A stretch of 14,813 bases of DNA from Methanothermobacter sp049720995 (GTDB lineage: Archaea > Methanobacteriota > Methanobacteria > Methanobacteriales > Methanothermobacteraceae), in the NCBI RefSeq assembly GCF_049720995.1, contig NZ_JBNASF010000033.1, forward strand, positions 1-14,813, read 5' to 3'. Position 1 is the stretch's first letter. Each line of letters opens with the position of its first letter. Of this stretch, positions 6,990 through 12,450 are shown piece after piece. The position numbers were made by a program, and so were the translations under genes. The notes under the pieces are model-generated. The model worked only from the letters and a program-made list of their open reading frames with translations, made no database searches and was not told the origin of the DNA.

Positions 6990-8381
6990 ATGAACGTTAA
7001 CATCAAAACCCGAGAATACACCACCGTCACAGAGGTTTCAGGTCCTCTGATGATCGTTGAGGGTGTTGAAGGGGTTGCCTACAGTGAGATAGTGGAGATT
7101 GAAACACCCACAGGTGAGAAGAGAAGGGGACAGGTCCTTGAGGTAAAGGAGGACCTGGCGGTTGTCCAGGTCTTTGAGGGTACAAGTGACCTCAACACAG
7201 AGACCACAAAGATAAGGTTCACAGGTGAAACAGCCAAGATCGGTGTATCCCTTGACATGATGGGCCGTATATTTGACGGTACAGGGAAACCAATAGACGG
7301 CGGCCCTGAGATCATCCCGGATAAGGAACTCGACATCAACGGTAGCCCAATGAACCCCGCTGCAAGGGAGTTCCCTGCTGAGTTCATACAGACAGGTATA
7401 TCCACCATAGACGGGATGAACACCCTTGTGAGGGGTCAGAAACTCCCGATATTCTCAGGTTCAGGGCTTCCCCACAACGAGCTGGCTGCACAGATCGCAA
7501 GGCAGGCAAAGGTGCTTGCAGAGGAGAGTGAATTTGCGGTTATCTTCGCGGCGATGGGTATCACCCACGAAGAGGCAAACTACTTCATGAGGGACTTCGA
7601 GAGGACAGGCGCCCTTGAAAGGGTTACAGTATTCATGAACCTTGCAGACGACCCTGCCATTGAGCGTATCATCACCCCGAGGATGGCTCTGACAACAGCA
7701 GAGTACTTCGCCTTTGAACACGACATGCACGTGCTGGTTATCCTCACTGACCTTACAAACTACTGTGAGGCCCTCAGGGAGATATCAGCTGCCAGGGAGG
7801 AGGTCCCAGGTCGAAGGGGGTACCCTGGTTACATGTACACTGACCTTGCAAGCCTCTATGAGAGGGCAGGTCGTATAGTTGGCAAGGAGGGGTCAATCAC
7901 CCAGATGCCAATACTTGTGATGCCACAGGACGACATCACCCACCCGATACCTGACCTCACAGGTTACATCACAGAGGGCCAGATAGTGCTGAGCCGTGAC
8001 CTCCACCGTAAGGGTATATACCCACCTGTGGATGTGCTACCATCACTATCAAGGCTCATGAGTGGTGGTATCGGTGAGGGAAGGACACGTGAGGACCACA
8101 GCGGTGTCTCTGATCAGCTCTACAGTGCCTACGCCGAGGGTCGTGATTTAAGAGACCTCATGGCTGTTGTGGGTGAGGAGGCCCTCACAGAGAGGGACAG
8201 GAAGTTCCTCAAATTCGCCGATGAATTTGAGAAACGCTTCATCACCCAGGCACGTGATGAGGACCGCTCCATAGAGGAGACCCTCAACCTTGGCTGGGAG
8301 CTCCTGTCACTCCTGCCAAGATCAGAACTCAAGAGGGTCCGCGAGGAGCACATACCCAAGTACCTCCCGGGTGCCGAATAA
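6990..8381 (+). CDS. atpB: A1A0 ATP synthase regulatory subunit B (AhaB)
   Basis: This 463-residue protein is the non-catalytic nucleotide-binding subunit that alternates with A in the head. As expected for B, the P-loop is degenerate: the equivalent position reads FSGSGLPHNE (residues 155-164), with no lysine-threonine pair. The segment SAAREEVPGRRGYPGYMY, with conserved arginines near the shared interface, and SLYERAGR are clear family motifs. The ATG at 6990 is chosen because GAGGTG at 6979-6984 is a well-placed ribosome site; an in-frame GTG at 6984 would add two residues but lies inside that motif. The preceding gene ends at 6987. Confidence 0.97.
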   Translation: MNVNIKTREYTTVTEVSGPLMIVEGVEGVAYSEIVEIETPTGEKRRGQVLEVKEDLAVVQVFEGTSDLNTETTKIRFTGETAKIGVSLDMMGRIFDGTGKPIDGGPEIIPDKELDINGSPMNPAAREFPAEFIQTGISTIDGMNTLVRGQKLPIFSGSGLPHNELAAQIARQAKVLAEESEFAVIFAAMGITHEEANYFMRDFERTGALERVTVFMNLADDPAIERIITPRMALTTAEYFAFEHDMHVLVILTDLTNYCEALREISAAREEVPGRRGYPGYMYTDLASLYERAGRIVGKEGSITQMPILVMPQDDITHPIPDLTGYITEGQIVLSRDLHRKGIYPPVDVLPSLSRLMSGGIGEGRTREDHSGVSDQLYSAYAEGRDLRDLMAVVGEEALTERDRKFLKFADEFEKRFITQARDEDRSIEETLNLGWELLSLLPRSELKRVREEHIPKYLPGAE

Positions 8382-8414
8382 ACACCCAACATATTTTTTC
8401 AGGAGAGGTAGCAG

Positions 8415-9056
8415 ATGGCACAGGAAATGATTGAGGGGATCAACCCCACAAGGATGGAGCTCCTGAAACTCAAGCAGCGGGAGAAACTCGCTGTTAAGGG
8501 TTACAGTCTCCTCAAGGAGAAGAGGAACGCCCTTATAATGGAGTTCTTCAACATCCTGGAGAGGGTTAAGGGTTCCCGTGAAAAGGTGGAGGAGCACCTC
8601 AGGGAGGCCTTCACGGACCTCACAGAGGCCCAGGTACTCATGGGTGACGCCGCGGTTGAGAGGGCCGCCATGTCAGTGAGGGAGTCAGTGGAGGTTGACA
8701 TAGACTCAAGGAGTATAATGGGTGTGGTCGTCCCTGTTGTGGATGCCCGTGCAACCAGGAGGACGGTGGTTGAGCGTGGCTATGGCCTTGTGGACACATC
8801 GGTCAAACTTGACGAGGCAGCCAGGAAATTCGAGGAGTCCCTGGCACTCATAATAGAACTCGGTGAAATCGAGAAGACCATAAGGCTCCTTGCCGGCGAG
8901 ATAGAATCAACCAAGCGAAGGGTCAACGCACTTGAACACATCATAATCCCGAGACTCAAGAACACCGTCAAGTACATTGAGATGAGGCTCGAGGAGATGG
9001 AGAGGGAGAACTTCGTCAGGTTGAAGATGATCAAAAAATCCATGGAGATGGAGTGA
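8415..9056 (+). CDS. atpD: A1A0 ATP synthase subunit D (AhaD), central-stalk rotor shaft
   Basis: This 213-residue protein is subunit D, the coiled-coil shaft turning inside the A3B3 head. The N-terminal helix starts with the family motif INPTRMELLKLKQREKLA and continues into GYSLLKEKRNALIMEF. The C-terminal helix (about residues 140-205) includes EIESTKRRVNALEHIIIPRL, which is highly characteristic. The middle segment near residues 90-110 (VDIDSRSIMGVVVPVV) is the short globular part. The ATG follows GGAGAGGT (8402-8409). A 33-base gap with a run of six T separates it from subunit B, the longest gap in the operon. The stop TGA overlaps the next ATG (TGATG). Confidence 0.96.
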   Translation: MAQEMIEGINPTRMELLKLKQREKLAVKGYSLLKEKRNALIMEFFNILERVKGSREKVEEHLREAFTDLTEAQVLMGDAAVERAAMSVRESVEVDIDSRSIMGVVVPVVDARATRRTVVERGYGLVDTSVKLDEAARKFEESLALIIELGEIEKTIRLLAGEIESTKRRVNALEHIIIPRLKNTVKYIEMRLEEMERENFVRLKMIKKSMEME

Positions 9057-9439
9057 TGGTTAGAATACTTACAAGGCTCGGCCAGGTCCGTGAGGCCGAG
9101 GAGAGGTATAGGAGGGAGCTTGTTGACTTCAGAATGGGTGAGGTCTACGGCAACCTCAGAGCCATCATTGCAGATGAGGACGTTGAGGTGAGGGCCGGCG
9201 AGGCAAAACCCGTGAAGATAAAGGAGATCAGCATACCCGCAAACCACATTGTCTTCATGTGTGCCTACGCCACAAACCCACTTGGTCATCCCATAGCGGC
9301 CGGGGAGGAGACGCCCCTGCCAATAAGCATGGACCGTAAGGCTGACCATGCGACCTTTGTGGCTGCAGTGGATGGTAAAATAAGCAGGAATGACCTCCTG
9401 GGAGTCCTTATAATCCTCCCTGTTGAGCTAACCCACTAA
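9056..9439 (+). CDS. Small conserved archaeal protein after atpD (probably DUF22 family), function unknown
   Basis: This 127-residue protein follows subunit D with a one-base overlap (TGATG at 9054-9058), so it is translated with the ATP synthase genes. From memory the central and C-terminal part, with IPANHIVFMCAYATNPLGHP and AVDGKISRNDLLGVLIILPV, resembles the archaeal DUF22 domain; I could not check this. The pattern is mainly beta strands, with no signal peptide or membrane helix and no obvious catalytic motif. The N-terminal 30 residues are charged and helical. It is not the small hydrophobic AhaG reported at the end of the Methanosarcina operon. An in-frame GTG at 9053 would add one residue. 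A role in assembly or regulation of the enzyme is inference from position only. Confidence 0.8.
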   Translation: MVRILTRLGQVREAEERYRRELVDFRMGEVYGNLRAIIADEDVEVRAGEAKPVKIKEISIPANHIVFMCAYATNPLGHPIAAGEETPLPISMDRKADHATFVAAVDGKISRNDLLGVLIILPVELTH

Positions 9440-9469
9440 ATCTTTTTTTATTTAAGAGGGGCCTTTTTT
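9440..9469 (+). terminator. T-rich termination region of the ATP synthase operon
   Basis: Two T runs (seven T at 9443-9449 and six T at 9464-9469) follow directly after the last stop codon of the operon. Archaeal RNA polymerase commonly terminates in such T tracts without needing a hairpin. The next gene converges from the other side. Confidence 0.6.
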
Positions 9470-9527
9470 GTCTTATTAATTTAAGAGTAAAAAGGTCTTT
9501 TATCCAGAGAAGGACTTTATTGAGTCA
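9470..9527. repeat. 58-bp direct repeat, copy 1 (orphan copy of a gene 3' end and terminator)
   Basis: This copy matches 9536-9593 at 57 of 58 bases with a 66-base period; the single difference is G at 9506 against A at 9572. Read on the minus strand it holds the codons for DSIKSFSG plus a stop, followed by a T-rich tail, so it is a duplicated piece of the converging gene's end lying beyond its real stop. Confidence 0.95.
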
Positions 9528-9535
9528 CTTTGTTG

Positions 9536-9565
9536 GTCTTATTAATTTAAGAGTAAAAAGGTCTT
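9536..9565 (-). terminator. T-rich terminator of the minus-strand gene pair
   Basis: Read on the minus strand, the 30 bases after the stop at 9566-9568 include CCTTTTTACTCTT. Such pyrimidine-rich T tracts act as archaeal terminators. The same signal recurs 66 bases further on in the duplicated copy, giving a tandem terminator. Confidence 0.5.
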
Positions 9566-9593
9566 TTATCCAAAGAAGGACTTTATTGAGTCA
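9536..9593. repeat. 58-bp direct repeat, copy 2 (includes the real 3' end of the minus-strand gene)
   Basis: This is the copy that overlaps the last eight codons and stop of the gene ending at 9566. Its left part (9536-9565) is the T-rich terminator of that gene when read on the minus strand. Spacing between the two copies is eight bases (9528-9535). Confidence 0.95.
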
Positions 9594-9988
9594 TATAGTT
9601 CAATCATGAGGTCCTCGGTGTAATCCATGAGTTCTTCGCTGTACTCCAGGAGTTGCCTGTAGGCTTCAATGAGGGCTTCACGGTTTCTGTGGAGCTGTCT
9701 CATCGCCTTTGCCTGGGCAGCCGCAGGGTTACCTGTTACTATCCTTTTAAGTTTGGATGAGTTCTCCCTGAGGCCCTCAACCTCACTCCTTATCTCTGCC
9801 ATTCGATCCAGGTAGTAACGCTCAACCCCCCGAATATCCCTCTTTATTTGCTTCTGGATCTCAAGTAACTGTTCTCTCCTCTCGGTGAGTTCCATGAGAG
9901 ATTTCCTTGTTGATGCTATGGTTGATGTGTCGATTTCGCTGAAATTTGCAAGTTCCATCAAGATGATCTGGTAATCCTCTGGATCCAT
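9566..9988 (-). CDS. Small coiled-coil protein, function unknown
   Basis: This 140-residue protein is not one I recognise. It is strongly helical and charged: residues about 25-85 form a likely coiled coil (RKSLMELTERREQLLEIQKQ, then RYYLDRMAEIRSEVEGLREN), followed by a lysine-rich turn (KLKRIVTGNPAAAQAKAM) and a second helix to the C-terminus. No membrane helix, cysteine cluster or catalytic motif is visible. The ATG at 9986-9988 is chosen because GGGTGGTGG lies just upstream; a TTG at 10007-10009 would add seven residues but overlaps the previous stop. It lies 13 bases after the upstream gene on the same strand, so the two form an operon. Its 3' end is duplicated in the convergent intergenic region. 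Confidence 0.75.
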   Translation of the reverse strand: MDPEDYQIILMELANFSEIDTSTIASTRKSLMELTERREQLLEIQKQIKRDIRGVERYYLDRMAEIRSEVEGLRENSSKLKRIVTGNPAAAQAKAMRQLHRNREALIEAYRQLLEYSEELMDYTEDLMIELYDSIKSFFG

Positions 9989-10001
9989 CACCCACCACCC
10001 A

Positions 10002-10334
10002 TCAGCCAAACTGAATCATTACCTCTATCAGGCCTTCACTGACACGGATCTCGGTTTCAATCTCCTCGTTTTCCTTTTCAATTTCACGTATACGGTAGAA
10101 TATGTTGGTGAGGGCCCCTGTCCTGAATAGGCCTGTCCTGTTCTCTGGCTTGGAGGATATGAGGAGAATTGAAACACCATCATCTGTGATCTTAACGTTG
10201 TAGTTAACCCCGTTTATGTATATACCATCGGAGAGCCTCAGAAGAAGTTTTATGTACTTTATGGGGAGTCCGCTGCTACTTATTATCTCCTTTATCTTAT
10301 CATTTTCCCTGCACTGCTCTATATCAATATCCAA
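10002..10334 (-). CDS. Small protein of unknown function, first gene of a two-gene unit
   Basis: This 110-residue protein is not one I recognise. It starts with an acidic helix (DIDIEQCRENDKIKEII), has a middle part that looks like alternating strands (INGVNYNVKITDDGVSILLI), and ends with a glutamate-rich helix (IREIEKENEEIETEIRV) and the tail EVMIQFG. There is no membrane segment. The start is a TTG at 10332-10334, supported by a strong GGAGGG at 10341-10346 with normal spacing; no in-frame ATG lies near the 5' end. It is divergent from the UPF0216 gene across a 60-base gap and is followed by the coiled-coil gene. The shared acidic, helical character of the pair suggests that they interact, but this is inference. 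Confidence 0.75.
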   Translation of the reverse strand: MDIDIEQCRENDKIKEIISSSGLPIKYIKLLLRLSDGIYINGVNYNVKITDDGVSILLISSKPENRTGLFRTGALTNIFYRIREIEKENEEIETEIRVSEGLIEVMIQFG

Positions 10335-10364
10335 GGTCCACCCTCCACGGTTAAGATATTAATC

Positions 10365-10381
10365 TTTTATAGAATATAAAA
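10365..10381. promoter_or_regulatory. Symmetric divergent TATA boxes
   Basis: TTTTATA (10365-10371) and TATAAAA (10375-10381) form a perfect 7-bp inverted repeat with a GAA spacer, so each strand presents TTTTATA as a promoter element. The plus-strand box is centred 27 bases from the ATG at 10395. The minus-strand box would start transcripts near 10351, leaving a short leader with the GGAGGG ribosome site. The boxes are too close to be occupied by two TBP/TFB complexes at once. Confidence 0.6.
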
Positions 10382-10394
10382 CATAGCCTATACG

Positions 10395-10802
10395 ATGAGA
10401 GGTGACAGGTCAGACAGGCTCATAAGGAAGGAGATCTTCAACCTCAACAGGCACCTACCCTCCCGGAGAAAGACCCTTGAGGAGCTCCTGGGGGAGGATA
10501 AACCCCACGTCCTGGGTTCTGATGGGACGAGGCACAGGTTCAAATGGGCTGAACTTGAGGAGCTCAGGGACATGCTGACCCCCCAGGAGGCACGCCGTTT
10601 GAGGTTACCCATCTACATTGAGATTGAATCGGATACATCAGGTGCAAGGATAGCGGGTGAGGTTGAGGTTAAGGTGGTCAGTGAGGTTCTTGGGAGGGAC
10701 GATGAGGGGGATGAGATCTACATATACAGACCCGAGATCAGGGTTCTGAGGGCAAGGTTTCCAACGGCAACACAGTACATATTCCTTGTGAGGGAGCTTT
10801 AA
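10395..10802 (+). CDS. UPF0216 (DUF61) family protein, function unknown
   Basis: This 135-residue protein matches, from memory, the archaeal UPF0216/DUF61 family. The hallmarks are NLNRHLPSRRKTLEELL (residues 16-32), the DGTRHRFKWAELEEL segment, and LRLPIYIEIES followed by the long strand region to VKVVSEVLG. The biochemical role of the family is unknown to me. The protein is soluble and basic in its N-terminal third. No Shine-Dalgarno precedes the ATG, and the TATA element at 10365-10371 sits at the right distance for a leaderless transcript. The stop overlaps a possible ATG of the next small gene (TAATG), so the two are probably one transcript. Confidence 0.85.
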   Translation: MRGDRSDRLIRKEIFNLNRHLPSRRKTLEELLGEDKPHVLGSDGTRHRFKWAELEELRDMLTPQEARRLRLPIYIEIESDTSGARIAGEVEVKVVSEVLGRDDEGDEIYIYRPEIRVLRARFPTATQYIFLVREL

Positions 10803-10816
10803 TGGAGGTTGATGAT

Positions 10817-10966
10817 ATGAGTAAGGATCCGCTTAAGGAGTACCTTAAGGACCCGGATAGAAGGGCGAAACTCTTCCTTTTAATGACAGGCGGTATGATT
10901 CTGAGCACAGTACTCATAACCATAGGCACCATAATACTGATACTCCTGCTTCTTGGCATAATATAA
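10817..10966 (+). CDS. Small single-span membrane protein (49 residues), function unknown
   Basis: An open frame of 49 codons follows the UPF0216 gene. The first 18 residues are charged (MSKDPLKEYLKDPDRRAK), and residues about 19-49 are almost wholly hydrophobic (LFLLMTGGMILSTVLITIG and onward to LLLLGII), giving one membrane helix that runs to the C-terminus. The ATG at 10817 has a very good ribosome site, GGAGGT at 10804-10809, seven bases upstream; an in-frame ATG at 10802 would add five residues but has no such site. The Lys/Arg-rich N-terminus suggests a cytoplasmic N-terminus. Tight spacing suggests it is co-transcribed with the UPF0216 gene. It converges on the next gene with only 21 bases between. 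Confidence 0.75.
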   Translation: MSKDPLKEYLKDPDRRAKLFLLMTGGMILSTVLITIGTIILILLLLGII

Positions 10967-10987
10967 CTGTAGTTTTCAGACCATGGA

Positions 10988-12109
10988 TCATCTCAGGGCA
11001 CCTTTTCCTGGTTTATGACAGGGGTTCAGTTTTTTCCTGACCATGGAGCACACCATGGATGCAGCTGAAATCGCCCTTTCAGGGTTTTCATCTGCAGCCA
11101 GCACCGTTACAAGGGGTTCACCCTCCTCAACTATTGCACCGGGGAGTGGGAGGTCATGGACCCCCTGGACTTTCATCTCACCCACCACACACCTTGAGGG
11201 GGCGTAGAGTATCCTCTTAACAGCATACCTTAGAGGTTCCGGTTTTTCAATTAGTTCACCCATGCAGGCCATCACATGGGCCTCGGTCATGTTTATACCC
11301 AGAGATGCCTCGGCACACTCAAAGGTCCCCTGGATGCGGGGGTTCACCTCCACAACATAAAGCTCAGAGCCCTCCATGATGAAGTCGACACCATTGGAGC
11401 CCCTGAGTGAGAGGTCAAGTATGAGGTCCTCCGCCATCTCCTCGATCACACCACGGGGCCCCGGTGTTATGTTACCGGCGTAGATGAACTGGCCCTCAAA
11501 TCCGGGGATGTTCCTTTTGATGATCTGCCTGCTTGTGAGGACGGTCATGGCCTCAGAACCCGTTGATAGTACTGAGGCGCTCACAGGTACGCCCTCAATG
11601 TACTCCTGCAGCAGGAACTCGCCGCTGGTCTCATGGAAATCCATCACACCAAAGCCCCCGGCACCCCTCACAGGCTTTAGGAGGTACCTCTTATCCCCAC
11701 CTGATACGATCTCCAGGGCCTCCTGGGGGTCAGTGATGAGGTGGGTCTCCGGTGTGGGATATGAGTTCTTTATCCTCCGGTAGAGCTGGTACTTGTCCTC
11801 CACATGGTCTGTCTGTGGGTTACCCAGCACCTTATCCTCTGGGAGTCCAGGGGCCCCTGTCAGGGGTATTATGCCATCAGCCCTTTCTATAAAATCAGAT
11901 GCTGCTTCAAGGAGTTTATCTGTGCTGAAGTTCTCCTGGAACCTCCCGCAGCTTTCCCCAATTCGCTCCTGGAGGATGCACCTCCTCTCTGTGTATCCAC
12001 GAAAATCCAGGGTACAGTAGTATGATGCAGAGTAGACACTGTAACCTGCTCTGAAGGCTGATTCAGCTACGGGTCTTGTGTTGACGCCTATTATGAGGAG
12101 TTCTTCCAT
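10988..12109 (-). CDS. ATP-grasp family ligase (COG2232-like), substrate unknown
   Basis: This 373-residue protein has an ATP-grasp fold. It has an N-terminal preATP-grasp part (ELLIIGVNTRPVAESAFRAG), a PLTGAPGLP loop near residue 82, the ATP-binding strand and glycine loop YLLKPVRGAGGFGV (142-155, K145), the strand LQEYIEG (167-173) and the metal site VEVNPRIQGTFE (253-264, with E254 and N256). The C-terminal 110 residues form an extra domain with a likely strand-rich lid. From memory it fits COG2232, predicted ATP-dependent carboligases of archaea; the substrate is unknown. It is not closely like MfnD (tyramine-glutamate ligase), which is shorter. The ATG at 12107-12109 is chosen because the open frame further upstream runs through a tRNA gene. 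Only 26 bases separate it from that tRNA, leaving little room for its own promoter. Confidence 0.85.
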   Translation of the reverse strand: MEELLIIGVNTRPVAESAFRAGYSVYSASYYCTLDFRGYTERRCILQERIGESCGRFQENFSTDKLLEAASDFIERADGIIPLTGAPGLPEDKVLGNPQTDHVEDKYQLYRRIKNSYPTPETHLITDPQEALEIVSGGDKRYLLKPVRGAGGFGVMDFHETSGEFLLQEYIEGVPVSASVLSTGSEAMTVLTSRQIIKRNIPGFEGQFIYAGNITPGPRGVIEEMAEDLILDLSLRGSNGVDFIMEGSELYVVEVNPRIQGTFECAEASLGINMTEAHVMACMGELIEKPEPLRYAVKRILYAPSRCVVGEMKVQGVHDLPLPGAIVEEGEPLVTVLAADENPERAISAASMVCSMVRKKLNPCHKPGKGALR

Positions 12110-12134
12110 TCCAGACACAGAATAAGTTGATTTG

Positions 12135-12207
<73 letters not shown>

Positions 12208-12233
12208 GTGACAGTTAATAGGTGGTGAGGTTC

Positions 12234-12250
12234 ATCATAAATAGGTTTCG
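12234..12250 (-). promoter_or_regulatory. Probable TATA promoter of tRNA-Gln(TTG)
   Basis: On the minus strand, CGAAACCTATTTATGAT has a BRE-like CGAAA and a TATA-like CTATTTATG about 30-35 bases before the tRNA 5' end. A closely similar element precedes the second tRNA gene, so each may have its own promoter. Confidence 0.5.
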
Positions 12251-12255
12251 ATAAA

Positions 12256-12269
12256 GGGGGGTTGGGGGG
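12256..12269. other. G-rich tract GGGGGGTTGGGGGG just downstream of tRNA-Gln(CTG)
   Basis: Two runs of six G separated by TT lie on the plus strand, two bases past the 3' end of the minus-strand tRNA. The tRNA trailer would therefore be C-rich (CCCCCCAACCCCCC). No T tract separates this tRNA from the next one. Confidence 0.8.
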
Positions 12270-12270
12270 A

Positions 12271-12342
12271 TAGTCCCGAGCGGAGTCGAACCGCTATCGA
12301 TGGATCCAGAGTCCATCAGGATTGCCATTACCCCACGGGACT
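12271..12342 (-). tRNA. tRNA-Gln (anticodon CTG)
   Basis: A 72-base cloverleaf with the same acceptor (AGTCCCG/CGGGACT) and T arm as the neighbouring tRNA-Gln. The anticodon loop CTCTGGA, closed by a GATGGA/TCCATC stem, gives CTG, which reads CAG. The acceptor pair A1-U72 and discriminator A are kept; CCA is not encoded. The two genes differ mainly in the anticodon stem, loop and parts of the D loop, so they look like a tandem duplication that diverged into two isoacceptors. Confidence 0.96.
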
Positions 12343-12387
12343 GTATGTGAAAAACAGTTCATATCGGCAAGATATGTGTTACATGGA

Positions 12388-12402
12388 AGCCATATAAATA
12401 GT
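12388..12402 (-). promoter_or_regulatory. Probable TATA promoter of tRNA-Gln(CTG)
   Basis: On the minus strand, AACTATTTATATGGC contains a TATA-like TTTATAT with A-rich bases upstream, about 50 bases before the tRNA. This would leave a 5' leader of about 25 bases for RNase P to remove. Confidence 0.5.
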
Positions 12403-12408
12403 TTGCGG

Positions 12409-12428
12409 TTATGGTAAAAATAAAATTG
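12409..12428 (-). terminator. T-rich terminator of the heliorhodopsin gene
   Basis: Read on the minus strand, 22 bases after the stop codon at 12451, the sequence AATTTTATTTTTACC provides a run of T interrupted once. It fits an archaeal T-tract terminator and lies just before the tRNA promoter. Confidence 0.5.
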
Positions 12429-12450
12429 GAATGGATGGAAGACCGGGCGG

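Noticed and set aside
9470..9593. A short CRISPR-like array
   Set aside because: There are only two copies, the 8-base gap is far too short for a spacer, and the repeat is explained by duplication of a gene end.
9989..10009. TTG start adding seven residues to the coiled-coil protein
   Set aside because: It overlaps the stop of the upstream gene and has no ribosome site, while the ATG at 9988 has a G-rich site just before it.
12256..12269. G-quadruplex
   Set aside because: Only two G runs are present; an intramolecular quadruplex usually needs four, though splitting the six-base runs cannot be fully excluded.
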